Assembly: GCF_030272615.1 (NCBI RefSeq)
Contig: NC_081405.1
Span: 153,653,113-153,717,112, forward strand
Source: Cryptomeria japonica
Taxonomy: Eukaryota; Streptophyta; Pinopsida; Cupressales; Cupressaceae
Direction: 5' to 3'
Length of the DNA stretch: 64,000 bases
A program made the position numbers and the translations under genes. The notes beneath the pieces were generated by a model that saw only the letters and a program-made list of their open reading frames with translations, was not told the DNA's origin and searched no databases. Of this stretch, positions 12,645 to 23,139 are shown in pieces (the first letter of the stretch is position 1; each line of letters starts with the position of its first letter).

Positions 12645-12646
12645 AT

Positions 12647-14041
12647 TGATGGTATGATGAAAGAATAAGTATCTAGTACATTACTGGGAGGGGGGGGTGA
12701 TTCAGTAACTATAAAAACTAATATAAACTTCCCAAACTCAAACTCAAACTCACAAAGTAAACTTATCAATGAAATACTACTATCAAGATCAATACTCATA
12801 AGAATACCGATTGACTATTATAGCAACTTAACAATAAACAACATCAAACTTGTAAACATCCAAATGCTTCATTTATCAACACTTCCGGTTATCATGCCTT
12901 ATAAGAAATAATTAATAAAATCAATCATAAGATCATAACCACAAAACAATCACCACATGACACAAGTATTTATACGTGGAAAACCAAAATAGGTAAAAAA
13001 CACGGTGAGATAAGACTCACAAGAAAATATTTGAACTCTTTTGAAGTTCTCCCTATTGGGAGCCTAGCCTATTAAAGCTTTTACAAAAGTCCTGTTAAGA
13101 ACTGATCCTGTTAGGAATCACCTGGTTAAGGGATTGATTACAAATGCCTTGTTAGAAACAAATACCCTGTAAGGAGTAACCTCAATAGAGGATTTGAAAA
13201 TCCAATCTAATGGACCACTTTGTTAGAGGATTTAATAAGTAAGCAAGCTTGTTAGAGCTTACCCAGTTAGGGGATTTCAATTCTGCTGTAGTTGTTTGAA
13301 AACAACAGGAGTTTATTGATTTGTTTGAATAGCACTACATTTTCTTGATCGGATCCATTTAAGCTTCTATCTGCCTTTACTCAAACTACAAACTCATTCT
13401 CTAGTTAGGCAATCACACACTCAACTGATTTCTACCAACTCTTGCCAACACAAACAAACAACTTCATCAACCTTAAATACAAATCAATTAGGTTGGTAAC
13501 ACAAAAAAACTCTAATCCTCTCATTGAGATTACAAACAAGTCAGTACAAGCATGACTATTGGATTTCATAGCAATCTCATCACATCAATTAAGAAAACCT
13601 CAACCGCTCTTTGATTACCACTTCATTGAGCTCAGTAACTCATCACGTGCTTTACATTAGATGCAATACATTTTGTTCCTTCCCTAGACAAATAAACGTG
13701 CCAAAACATTTTGAACTTGTCTTCATACAATGACCTTATGTGTCACCATCATTACCGCTCAACATCAGATCATAAACCAACATAACCAATTCAACAACCT
13801 TAATCGGTTAGGGTTTAACAAAAACAACTGGTAGGGTTTAACCTTTTACTTTGATTACCAGTTCAACTCACAAACTTACATACAGGTTTATAATAACCTT
13901 GACAAATCTCTTCCTACTGGTTACAAGACAATATAAAAAATAACAACAATATCAACAACATCATTAATATCATTACCGATTCAATTGACATCAATGACAA
14001 CATAACATATCATTAATGCAATCTTCATGCAAATTCCAACA
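12647..14041 (-). repeat. 5' LTR of element A (1395 bp)
   Basis: It starts TGATGGTATG beside the priming site, has a G run (about 12690) and the conserved block (about 12978-13012), and ends ...AATTCCAACA. It matches 1-939. An inner motif TTGACATCAATGACAACA (13985-14002) is the LTR arm of the inverted repeat described at 886-967. Confidence 0.87.
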
Positions 14042-14663
14042 TTCATGTCATCCCCGATCAACTTTCCATTGGGATAAGAAACACTCAGACCTGTGAAACA
14101 GGGTGGAGTCGATGTCTGGTACCTGCAAACCTATCACCACCAATACATATGCAAAAATATATATTACAACATATATCATGAAATGGGCAAACAAGTGAAA
14201 AGGAATCACAATGCCATATCATGCTCATGAATTAGTGGTATGACATCGTTCCTTCCACAAATGCAACAAAAGACAGTCACACAACCAAGCACTATCATAA
14301 ACATCATCGTATCCAACATAATCATGACATAGGGTTACTACATCCAATATAATCATGACATACGGTTAGTACATCATATGGTATGATTGAATAACCATAC
14401 ACAAATATAAACCACACATGCAAAATAAGTACATAAAGATCATCAAATAAGAGTCCATCATCCAAATAGTCTATGAATATCATCATCCTCATGAAATCAT
14501 AATGTCAAGTATAAATATAATGTGTCTATCATAAATAATAAAGCATCCAGATCACAAGTAAATCCATAAATATCTATCAAAAGCATCTCAAAGTGGTCTA
14601 TGCTATAGCAATATAGTCTATTGATGCGCAAAAGGGAAAGATGAATTAGGGAGGGGCACTACA
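14042..14663 (+). repeat. Fragment of giant-LTR family
   Basis: These 622 bp align with 48600-49166, the right end of the giant solo LTR. Shared landmarks are the CATTGGGATAA...CAGACCTGTGA...GGTGGAGTCGATGTYTGGTAC segment and the ending GGCACTACA/ACACTGCA. Element A interrupts it on the left; its right end (14663) lies in E ORF2, with CTTGA (14664-14668) as presumed target duplication. The remaining family sequence must be left of the window. Nothing coding is visible. Confidence 0.7.
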
Positions 14664-15250
14664 CTTGACATCTTAATATTTTCTAACAACAATTCCCTCA
14701 ACAATTCACACAAGTCAAATGATTTGTCTTCCATTACAAGAATATGCACCAAATACACAACAATAGCCAAAGTTTCACCTTCCCTATTTGTGAAATATAT
14801 CTTGTAGGAAATGTCATAAGCAACATACCTTACAACAAGATTGATGATTTTGTCAATTATTAATGCTCGTTGATCACCCTTTACACTGGTTAGGGTTTCC
14901 ACCTCTTTATTAGTTATTGATTTCTTAGCCGAAACAACACCATTGTCACACAAACTAGTAACAACCAAAATAATCTCCTTCATGATTGGATAGGGTTTAT
15001 CCAACATGATTTTGTCATTCTGCACATGACTAAGGATCACTCTGATTACTTCCACATCTCCATACCAAGGAAATTATGTCTATAGATTAAATCATTTATT
15101 CTCTAATTCATTGATTCTCTACCACTCTGCATCATTCAAACTACTTTCCACATTCCTGATCTTCCCAAGGTCGAATTCATCCATAAATACTTTCTCTACT
15201 AGCTAAAATTTTCCATTGCTCGATTCTTTGACAATCATCTTGCTTTTCAT
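14664..15250 (-). pseudogene. Element E ORF2, unknown function (broken)
   Basis: The start codon at 15250 (MKSKMIVKESSNGKF) is followed by about five stops in the first 65 codons, then an open stretch from 15055 to the giant-LTR insertion. The open part aligns with ORF2 of element D: VIRVILSHV with HIRIILSKV, and KSFDLCELLRELLLENI with ASFDLCTCMQRQLLVNL. The shared stretch is about 130 residues with conserved hydrophobic spacing. No catalytic or metal-binding motif is evident. Two divergent copies in different elements argue that this is a real retrotransposon gene, not a chance frame. The function is unknown. Confidence 0.6.
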
Positions 15251-15542
15251 GATTATTTTCTCTTCTCTCTTTCTATAATTTTCTTCAACTATTCATAATA
15301 TCTTCAAGCATTAATGACATGATAAAGAAAAATGAATTCAAACAATGATACTTATCTTGCCAAAAATCTCCTTTAGGGTTTTGTCACCAAAAAGTGTCGT
15401 GTTGATGATGCCAGTGCAAACCACTGGTTACTGGATAACCTCTTTAAATCAGTCATGTCAGATCGATGACATGAGATCTACTAAGATAGGGGTATCAAAA
15501 TATTTTTCTTTCAAATGGTCCACCTGAGCTGAAACAATGCAC
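15251..15542. other. Gap between gag and ORF2 of element E
   Basis: This 292-bp stretch lies between the zinc-knuckle gag end and the ORF2 start. D has a similar gap (19692-20116). I see no convincing coding or regulatory signal in it. Confidence 0.5.
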
Positions 15543-15863
15543 TCAGATACCAGAGGAAGAGGTGCCTACACCGGATTCCAATACGCTAGGCTTGCTTTCA
15601 TTAACCAATTCCTTCTTTCTCCAAACCAAATTTTCCTTTTTCTTTGATCCATCATTATTCATTCCATTCTTCCCAATAGATTTATCCATATTTCCATTTT
15701 CGTACTGATTAGCATAACGTCTGGATTGCTTGCACTTGAAAAACTTGATGTTCTTCTTCACGGAATTTACAGAAAGAGTTCTAGATCTACACTGATTATA
15801 TTTATGATCATAACCATTTCATGTATGACAATATCCATGAAAGTTATTATATACCATATTTTC
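15543..15863 (-). pseudogene. Element E gag, C-terminal zinc-knuckle part
   Basis: This continues the E gag reading frame after element D. It reads YNNFHGYCHT, a stop, then NGYDHKYNQC (a third CCHC knuckle) and KFFKCKQSRRYANQ (a fourth, damaged). A Lys/Asn-rich tail ends at 15543. The order and number of knuckles match element D gag, which supports joining 30418-31149 with this piece. Confidence 0.65.
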
Positions 15864-17067
15864 TAATGAATACTAAGAGGGGGGGGAGGTGAATTAGTAT
15901 ACCAAAAAATACTGAACTCAAACACTTAAATAGTTTAGCAGTAAACCGATATAACAGTTTTACTAACAAACCGGTTAACACAAATGCAAACCAAACAACA
16001 AATAAAGCATTCACCCACAGAAGCACAATCACCATAACATAAGAGATTTTGACGTTGAAACCCAAATGGGAAAAACCACGGTGAGATGAAACTCACAAGT
16101 AAACTATCTGCAGAATAGTAACCAGACTGGTTAAGGCCATACAATGTTCTTTACCAGAATAGATCCTATTAGGAATCTCAATCTCTATTAGGAGATAAGT
16201 CCGATTAAAGACTACCTTGTGAGAGAATTTCAGATCCATAGTTGTGAATCACCTTGTTAGAGGATTTACACAGGCTTTGCCAAGCCTACCCGGTTAAGGG
16301 TTTCAGCCTTGTCCAAGATGTGAGTAATCAACAAGTGAGTGATCTAAATACTAGCACAGTATGCTTGGTTAGATCCTTGATAGCTCATTGTTAATGCCTT
16401 TCAGCATTACTTCAGTCTTCAGAAACTCCACACTTTGTTACAGCACACAGACTTGATCTTCTCTCCTAAGATCGCACATTAAAAACTCATCAATCACCAA
16501 AAACCCTAACAACACCTAAAACCCTAGACATGATGTCCTTAAAAGGAATCTAATCTCATGTTGGTCCAATAGGATTACATTGCAAGTTTCTAGGTTTATT
16601 GCATCTAGACACATTTGGTAACATGACACAAAATCACCATCAAAGTGTCGGTGGATGGTAACTCATCACAAAAATACCGGTTGGTAACTCATCACAGAGT
16701 ATTACCAATTTATACAACTTTACTGGTTATCGATTGGTAACTCAAAGTAATACTGGTTCAAGTATTAAACAGATTACCGGTTGACAAAAATGAAGACTGG
16801 GAAAATGATAAGTGCCACTTTTAGTTCCTTTGCACCGCTCCGCTTGAGATCCTTGAACTGCTTGAGCTCTTCATGCCGCTTGGGTCTTTATACCGCTTGA
16901 GATCGATAAACACTTTCTGCATAACACCGATAGTCTAAAGACTACAACATAATACCGATTTGAAACAAATACTGGTTGAGCATAACTCATACATTCAAAA
17001 GGTGATCTCATAGGAAGTGTGTGTCCATCAATGACAATCACAACATAATCATCAAAAAATGCCAACA
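15864..17067 (-). repeat. 3' LTR of element D (1204 bp)
   Basis: It matches 29229-30417 closely. Its outer end reads TAATGAATAC where the 5' LTR has TGATGAATAC, so the terminal TG has decayed. It holds a G8 run (15879-15886) and the conserved LTR block (about 16050-16085), and ends ...ATGCCAACA. Confidence 0.88.
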
Positions 17068-17096
17068 ATCTCCCCCTTTGGCATTGATGGCAACAC
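17019..17096 (-). promoter_or_regulatory. Polypurine tract and flanking inverted repeat, element D
   Basis: The polypurine tract is at 17068-17082 (minus strand GCCAAAGGGGGAGAT). Arms at 17019-17037 (LTR) and 17078-17096 (3' leader) pair at 16 of 19 positions, enclosing the LTR start. Confidence 0.65.
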
Positions 17097-17344
17097 TTAG
17101 GAAAATTTTTGACATCTAAGTGTTTTACAAAAAAAATGCCATAATCAAAATTACTCCCCCTAAGCATATATACTATCCCTTTGCAGAATTTTTTTTTTTT
17201 ATACCACTCCCTTACATAGATAAACATGAAAGTATACATAGCATGCATCAAAATTTTGAATGCAGGAAAACTTCTCCCCCTTTGCCAAAAATGACAAAGT
17301 ACAGCTGAATAACCCCTGTTTCCATTAGCAAAAATAATAAGTGT
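17097..17344. other. Element D 3' leader
   Basis: This noncoding stretch lies between the ORF2 stop and the polypurine tract. A second pyrimidine tract CTTCTCCCCCTTTGCC (17271-17286) looks like a duplicated polypurine tract on the minus strand. No reading frame is convincing. Confidence 0.5.
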
Positions 17345-19691
17345 TTATGACAATAAAGAGTGAAACTTGTCAAAAACAGATTTAAAGTCCTGCAAAAATG
17401 TCTTAATGGATACAGACCACGACTCAAGCAATGAGGTAGCAACCTCATTCTCCATTTGCATCTGATAGACCCATTCTTCCATGGCATCCAGGGTACTCAT
17501 CTCTTGAGTGACCGTCAAGGCATCCAGATTGAGATAGCATTTCTGAAGTATTTGTAGTCTTGGTAGTAGAACCAGTTGAAGTTCCTGCAAATCTTTGGTC
17601 TAGTTGCTAATCTCTAACTCTATTCTAGCAGACTGGAGTTGAAAGTGCTTATGTATGTCTGCAAATCATTTTGCACTTTGTCTTTCTGAGCAAGCACATC
17701 ATCACATAATAGATGGGGTTGACATATATTGCTGAGTAGTAGATTCCCCTCATCTAGAACATCTTTAATGCCCTTCTGTGCCTTCTATAGATTGGACTGA
17801 AGCTCATTTAACTTTTTCACCAAGGTAGTATTCAGAGCCTTTTGATGCTTCTTTTGTGGACCGGCTTCAACAACTTCTTTCAGGCTTTGCACTTAGTCCT
17901 CTACAACTGTGCATAGGAGCTTTAGTTGGGCAAGAGAGGAATCGGTACTCGAGAGGTTGGTACCAGGTATCAAGTTGGTGAGTGTTTCCATCGTAGTTTG
18001 AATCATATCTTCCTCCTTTTTCCTCCTTAGAGGATCCAATCACTCTTGAGCAAGCTTAATGCTTTGTAGTAGCTCCATTTCATTTGCAGACTGGAGGTCA
18101 ATGGGACTGTTGATGTTAGCCGGTTTGACTTGACTACCGGTTGCCTTAGGAGTCTCCACTCTTGCGCTCTGTGTCGCTTCCTCCTTCTCTTTAGCTCTTA
18201 GCTTGTCCTCTTCTACCTTCCTTTTCTCTTTTCTTCTTCCTTTTGCTTCTTTTCCTCTTCTGTCTATTTCCTCTTCTCCTCTTCCTTTCTCTTCTCCTCT
18301 TCCTGTTTCTTTTCTTCTTCCTTCCATTTCTCTTCTTCTTTCTTTTCCGCTTCTTCTTCTTCTTCTTCTTCTCTTCTTCTTGTTTCTTATTCTCCTCTTC
18401 TTTTCTCTATTCTTCCTCTTTTCTCTTCTCTTCCACTTTTCTCAAAGACTTTCACGGGTTTAACTTCTGGTTTCTTCTTTGTCGGTGACCGCTTGGTCAC
18501 TTTAGGACTCACTGGAGTAACCGGTGCTGATACAGATGGTACAGGCTTCCCTTTCTTCACTGAGGGCTGCTCAATCGACATAATCCTTTCCAAGTAGGTG
18601 TCGGTTCTCTTCTTCTTGGGATCAAGAGGCAAGGCGAGTAGGGTAGAGGCATACCCATCTAGCATGTTGTACATTACCTCATAGCCCATAGGCTCCACTT
18701 CTTCCTTTCTGGGCTCAACAACCTCTATTATGCACTCATCAACTTTGATGGTGAAGCAGATGTCATCTTCATATTTCTTGATGATATCACCTGATATTCT
18801 TACCCTTTGGCTCATTTTGCGTCTAAACTCATCAAAGTACTTGTTCAGAACTTTAGGATAACCGATTCCAACTGCTTGAAGGCTCTCTTTGATTTGCTTT
18901 GTAACCAGTTGGTCGACAAACCACTGAATGTCTCCAACTCCTAGGAAGTAACCTTGGAAGGAGAAGAACAACCCAACCAATAGTTGTCCAAACTTAAATC
19001 TCAGTGCATTGTCCTGTTTGATCGACTTCAGGTTTACCAGAAGTTGCCTTTGCATGCAAGTGCATAAGTCAAATGATGCATCTTCTTTGATCATCCTGTA
19101 AGCAGCATTTACCACTATAGTAGAGACAGAGTTGATTCTACTAGCATAGAATGACTGGTAACCTATTACCATGCAGGCATACTTGACTAGATCATCCTTG
19201 ATGGGATTGATGGTCATTCCTTGTTGGTCACTCACAGAACCGGTGAGATTGGTCATTTCGATCTTGCTGATCTTCCTTAGGGCTGGCACTTCACCAATGT
19301 TACAGAAACTGCTGACAGTATAAATTGCTTCCGGTGTGATGTCGTGTGTCGGCTCTAAGTACATTTTGTCACCGTACACTTTGCTCAAAATGATGCGGAT
19401 GTGATCATCTGTAAACTCTTCAAGGAAATAGACTACATTGTGAAGCTTCTTCTTTTCCAAGATGCTGTATTCCGATTTAATCTTTATGTCCTTCCCACAA
19501 AATAGGCTTAATTGAGAATGGATCATTAGAGATCCTAGGTCTTCAATTTTGCAGTCAATATAATCTAAAATGCCTTCCTCGACTATGACTCCAACGAGTA
19601 TTTGGGATAGGGCATTGTATTTTGCCTTCCATTGGATGAAATCTATTGAATCAATGGGTGCACTAGAACTAGAGTGTGTTGCGGAGGCCAT
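17345..19691 (-). pseudogene. Element D ORF2, unknown function (broken only in its C-terminal half)
   Basis: The N-terminal 434 codons (19691-18387, starting MASATHSSSSAPIDSIDFI) are open. Residues about 1-345 form a compact, mixed-charge region without recognisable motifs. Residues about 100-230 match E ORF2. Next comes a Ser/Pro/Val/Lys linker (SVSAPVTPVSPKVTKRSPTKKK) and a long Glu/Lys/Arg tract from a TTC-rich repeat (18190-18445), where the frame slips. The C-terminal third (18327-17345), with several stops and another slip, is rich in heptad-like Leu and Gln and ends FDKFHSLLS. It faintly recalls the plant transposon-associated domains seen in other extra retrotransposon ORFs, but I cannot assign it. 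It might be a structural or RNA-binding accessory protein; this is speculation. Confidence 0.65.
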
Positions 19692-20116
19692 GATAAATAG
19701 AGAAATTCAAAAAATACCTTTGTAAATCAAAATTTAGGGCTTGCAGATTCCACTTCGTCACACACTCCTTCGATTGTTGAAATACTGCTTTGTGTTCTAC
19801 ACTTGACCGACTGATATTAACTTCTGATTATACTTCAAGGTTTTGAAAAAATTTTGAATCGCAATGCAAGTCACCTTTCATCACTCTACACTAGAAAACT
19901 TCTTTGCTCGAAAGATGATAAGTGAAAAATGACTTGAAAATTCCTTTTAAACAGATTCTTCACCTACCATAATAAATGCTCCACTATTAGGGCGTAAACC
20001 CTAATTTTCCTTTTACCATTTCCGGTCTTCTACCAAATGACAGGTATCACATACTGGTGTAAACCGGGGGACCAAAACATTTCACCAATTTGTTTCCCCC
20101 TAAGTTTTTCTATAGC
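19692..20116. other. Gap between gag and ORF2 of element D
   Basis: These 425 bp lie between the gag stop and the ORF2 start. How ORF2 is translated is not evident. There is no overlap or frameshift signal, so a subgenomic or spliced RNA is possible. No other gene is seen. Confidence 0.5.
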
Positions 20117-21149
20117 TTAGTTTGTCGGTTCAAAGATTTCCACACTGGGTGCAGAAACCGGTTCTTCTTGAGATAATTCTTTTGGCTTCTTTTTCCATTC
20201 TTTCTTCATGTCCACTTGAACACTTTCAACATCAATCTTTCCTTCTAGAGTGACCAATATATCATCCGATATATTCTTTCTCATTCTACAGAATCTTGTT
20301 GTATGAACCAGTTTGTTGCAATGATAGCAAATCATTCTAAGTGCTCTCCATGGTCCATTATTCATGTTTCCACTCTTTCTTCTACATGTTGCAGCAGTGT
20401 GACCATGACCATGACAAATCAAACAGGTTGCCCTCCATTCGATTGCCACTTGATAGCCACCACTTCTAGACTGGTGATTATAGGTATTGAACTAGTTTTG
20501 ATTCCAGTTCCTAGAGGGTTTAGGAAAAACTCCTTGACTCCTTTGAGGATACCTTCTAGTATTGTGCATGACAGACTTGCATTCAAATGCTCTATGCCCA
20601 AACTTGTTGCATGCATAACAATTGCCATTGAATCTATTGGATCTAGGCTTATCATTTAGAAAGTAAGGAAAGTTATTGTAAGCCTTATTTCTACATACAT
20701 TAGCAGTATGTCCTTCCTTGAGACAATTAAAGCAAACAGGTTTGAACTTTTGCTTACCTTTATCCTTTGATGTCGGTTGCTTCTTTGATGCTCCATCTTT
20801 TGTTCCAGAGGTCTCACCTTCCTCATATTCAGAGAAACCAATTCCATTACTATTCTTTACCAATTTAGCTAATTCAAGCTTTTGCTCTAGCTTGACAATG
20901 CTCTTGTTGAATTTGGCAAGTATTTCCTTTGACTCAGTGAGTTCTTTGGAAATAGCAGCATTGGATTCCTTCAAGGTTGCATTCTCAGAAATAGCCATGT
21001 TTAGTTCACCTTGCATCTCCTCTTTTTACACTTTACTCTCTTGGAGATGAGTGGTAAGTGGACTGATTTCTTGCTTCAGCTTGGAGATCTCATGATCTTT
21101 GTCTTTTACCAGATCTTCAGCTTTTCTCTGGTTCTCAAGCTCTTGACAC
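20117..21149 (-). pseudogene. Element D gag, C-terminal part with four zinc knuckles
   Basis: This continues the frame interrupted by F. A coiled-coil section (QELENQRKAEDLVKDKDHEI..., LKESNAAISKELTESKEIL) ends in a basic linker. Four CCHC knuckles follow: CFNCLKEGHTANVC, CYACNKFGHRAFEC, CLICHGHGHTAATC and CYHCNKLVHTTRFC. Stops interrupt near 21028 and 20490. The protein ends EEPVSAPSVEIFEPTN. No Copia Gag core of the A/B/H/J type is present; a coiled coil appears in its place. Nucleic-acid binding by the knuckles is known for this motif. Confidence 0.75.
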
Positions 21150-22378
21150 TGTAAAGCGGAAAATCGAACCCTAGGTATCCCCCCCACTCCAAGGAGAAAG
21201 GAGGTCACTAGGATTGACAGTTTTCACTTAGGAGAGACTTTACATTCAAAAGAGGGGTTGAAACCCACAAGATCCAATCCCACACAATGTGAGATTGAAT
21301 TCTAAATGAGTTTCAAGTGTTGAGACAACAAGGATCCCCTCTTTTGTAAAGAATGTAGATAGAAGGATTGAACTAGGAGTGTATGTGAAAGTAAGAAAGA
21401 TTCACTTGTAGATAGAGATAGAGACACAGGATGAAGCTACGGACCTGAAATTAGCAGTAAAATGTCGAGACGATGCTGTCCTACAAATTTGAGCGAAAGT
21501 TGATAGGACGATGGCGCCCGGAGTGCACACGGTCCTCCGAAAAATCCGCGAAACGAAGGGGGGTCTGTTCGTCTCTGCACAAGGGGTCCAGATCTTCAAT
21601 TATAGTCGCGTACCTACAACCTACACACAGAAAAGAGAGGATGATTTGGGGGTTAGGGATTAGGGGTTTGCCTTTAGGTCAAACCCCAGTTTTGGAATTA
21701 ACCAAGAAATGAGAATGCTGTAAATGTAAATGTTTGTAATGTAATCAAGTACTAATACCTTGTTGTAAGAATGTTTGTATTCTTACATGCAAAGGTGTAA
21801 TGATGTTGTATGTTGTATGTGATCTCATCTTCAATGGTTGAATCCTTGTCTTGAATGCAACACTTAGCCTTGAATGGAGACTTAGAATGAAGGAATGCTT
21901 GAATGTTTGAATATCGCTTCTGCCTCTTGTACGCATATATTTTTCCTCTTTTTTCATCTCTACCCTTCCTGAGAGGAGAAATGTAGTTTATATACTTGTC
22001 AACTAGGGCTAGAAGACTGATTTTTCTAACCTTAGGCCGACCTAGAAACATTATTTTCCAAATTGCAAACTTGAAGACCCGTTGCCCAAAAAGAGAACGG
22101 GCCCAAAATAGGGCCAGGGACCAGGGCGCTGGGCGCCATGGTCCTGGGGGACCAGGGAACTAGGCACCATGCTCCTGAAGGACCAGGGCACTGGACGCCA
22201 TGGTCCCACCTCCCGGGACAGCAGGGTGCAAGCAAGGATCAGGCCACGGTGCAAAAATATGCAGTTTTTGATGTCGCAAATAGGTTTCGGGGTCTCCATT
22301 CAGGTTCAGTGTTGCGTCACCATCATGAAGACCCAAATGCAGGTGAAATTGCAAGTGTCACAATTTTAGGACACTACA
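21150..22378 (-). repeat. 3' LTR of element F (1229 bp)
   Basis: It matches 27759-28925 apart from scattered substitutions and a 62-bp length gain. The gain is two extra copies of a GC-rich 31-bp unit (22118-22148, 22149-22179, 22180-22210), present once in the 5' LTR. The unit carries GGACCAGGGCGCTGG and CCATGGTCC words. Confidence 0.9.
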
Positions 22379-22394
22379 TTTAGCCCCCACTTTA
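22379..22394 (-). promoter_or_regulatory. Polypurine tract, element F
   Basis: The minus strand reads AAGTGGGGGCTAAA directly before the 3' LTR start TGTAGTGTCC. It differs from the GGGGGAGAT type of the Copia-like elements in this window. Confidence 0.7.
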
Positions 22395-23139
22395 GCAGGA
22401 GTATAAGCATACGCCCATACTTTCGGTAAAGTGCAAGGAAACAATATTGAAAGACTTTCACCACGTCAAGGAGGCAAGATACACCAAACCCCCAGTGGAC
22501 TAAGGATCTTATGACTTCGATTGACAAAGTAAAAGGGAAGATCATGAGGGAGAAAAATGATTGTCAGTAGTAAGGTTCCCTCACTATGAGTCATGCAAGA
22601 AAAATACCAAAAATTTTCAAGGCAAAGCTAAGATTGCCAAGAAATTTTCAATTATCCTAAAGAGATATGGAAGGAGTATATGCCCCCTACATTAAAGCGA
22701 CCACACACGCTTCATCGGGGGTGATTTCTTTAAGGTAGTGATACACATAAGAAATGAGAAGGGGAAGGAGCACATTATCACAAAGATTTAGCCCCCAAGT
22801 GTGAGATAAACCCAAGGATAATAGACACAAAACACAAATCATGAGGTGACTTCGCTTTCCTCGGGGTCAGTATGCTATATGATAATTCATGTATATCATA
22901 TGTATGTATGCATAATTGTTCTTCATTCCCCAATCAAGGAAGGTCACCTAGAAGAAGGGAACACATGTGTCTTTTGAGTCAACATGAGAGAGACCAAAAG
23001 AGATCTCAATGCTTTGCATCGTCCTCAAGTAGACAACACTAAGGACAACAAATAGAAGAATGAGAATAACACATAGAAGAAGTAACAAAAGAGAGGAGGA
23101 TAGAGTCTGCTATGCTAATGAACTAGTCTAGCACGTCAT
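22395..23139. other. Element F 3' leader
   Basis: These 745 bp lie between the end of the gag-protease frame and the polypurine tract. No reverse transcriptase, integrase or other gene is visible on either strand. Confidence 0.6.

Larger units (their letters stand above)
1..14041 (-). mobile_element. Element A: Ty1/Copia LTR retrotransposon, nested host of B and LTR-1
   Basis: The minus-strand order is 5' LTR (12647-14041), Met-tRNA priming site, gag-protease, pre-integrase, integrase, reverse transcriptase, RNase H, polypurine tract and 3' LTR (1-939). Integrase before reverse transcriptase is the Copia order. The window start cuts the 3' LTR; by alignment to the other LTR about 460 bp are missing. 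Two insertions break it: element B at 5013-10998 and solo LTR-1 at 3513-4960. Beyond the right end lies TTCAT (14042-14046), the presumed target duplication, whose partner is outside the window. A was inserted in a giant-LTR fragment. Several stops and frameshifts make it inactive. Confidence 0.88.

Noticed and set aside
14618-15055. 145-codon frame as a host gene
   Set aside because: It is homologous to D ORF2, lies between element E gag and a giant-LTR insertion, and its last codons read into that insertion.
18203-18488. Plus-strand Leu/Phe/Ser-rich frames resembling membrane proteins
   Set aside because: They are the antisense of the TTC-rich repeat that codes the charged tract of D ORF2. 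Low complexity explains the hydrophobic reading.
22032-22383. Short open frames on both strands in the GC-rich part of the F LTR
   Set aside because: They overlap on both strands within an LTR, vary with the 31-bp repeat number and have no domain. Treated as chance.
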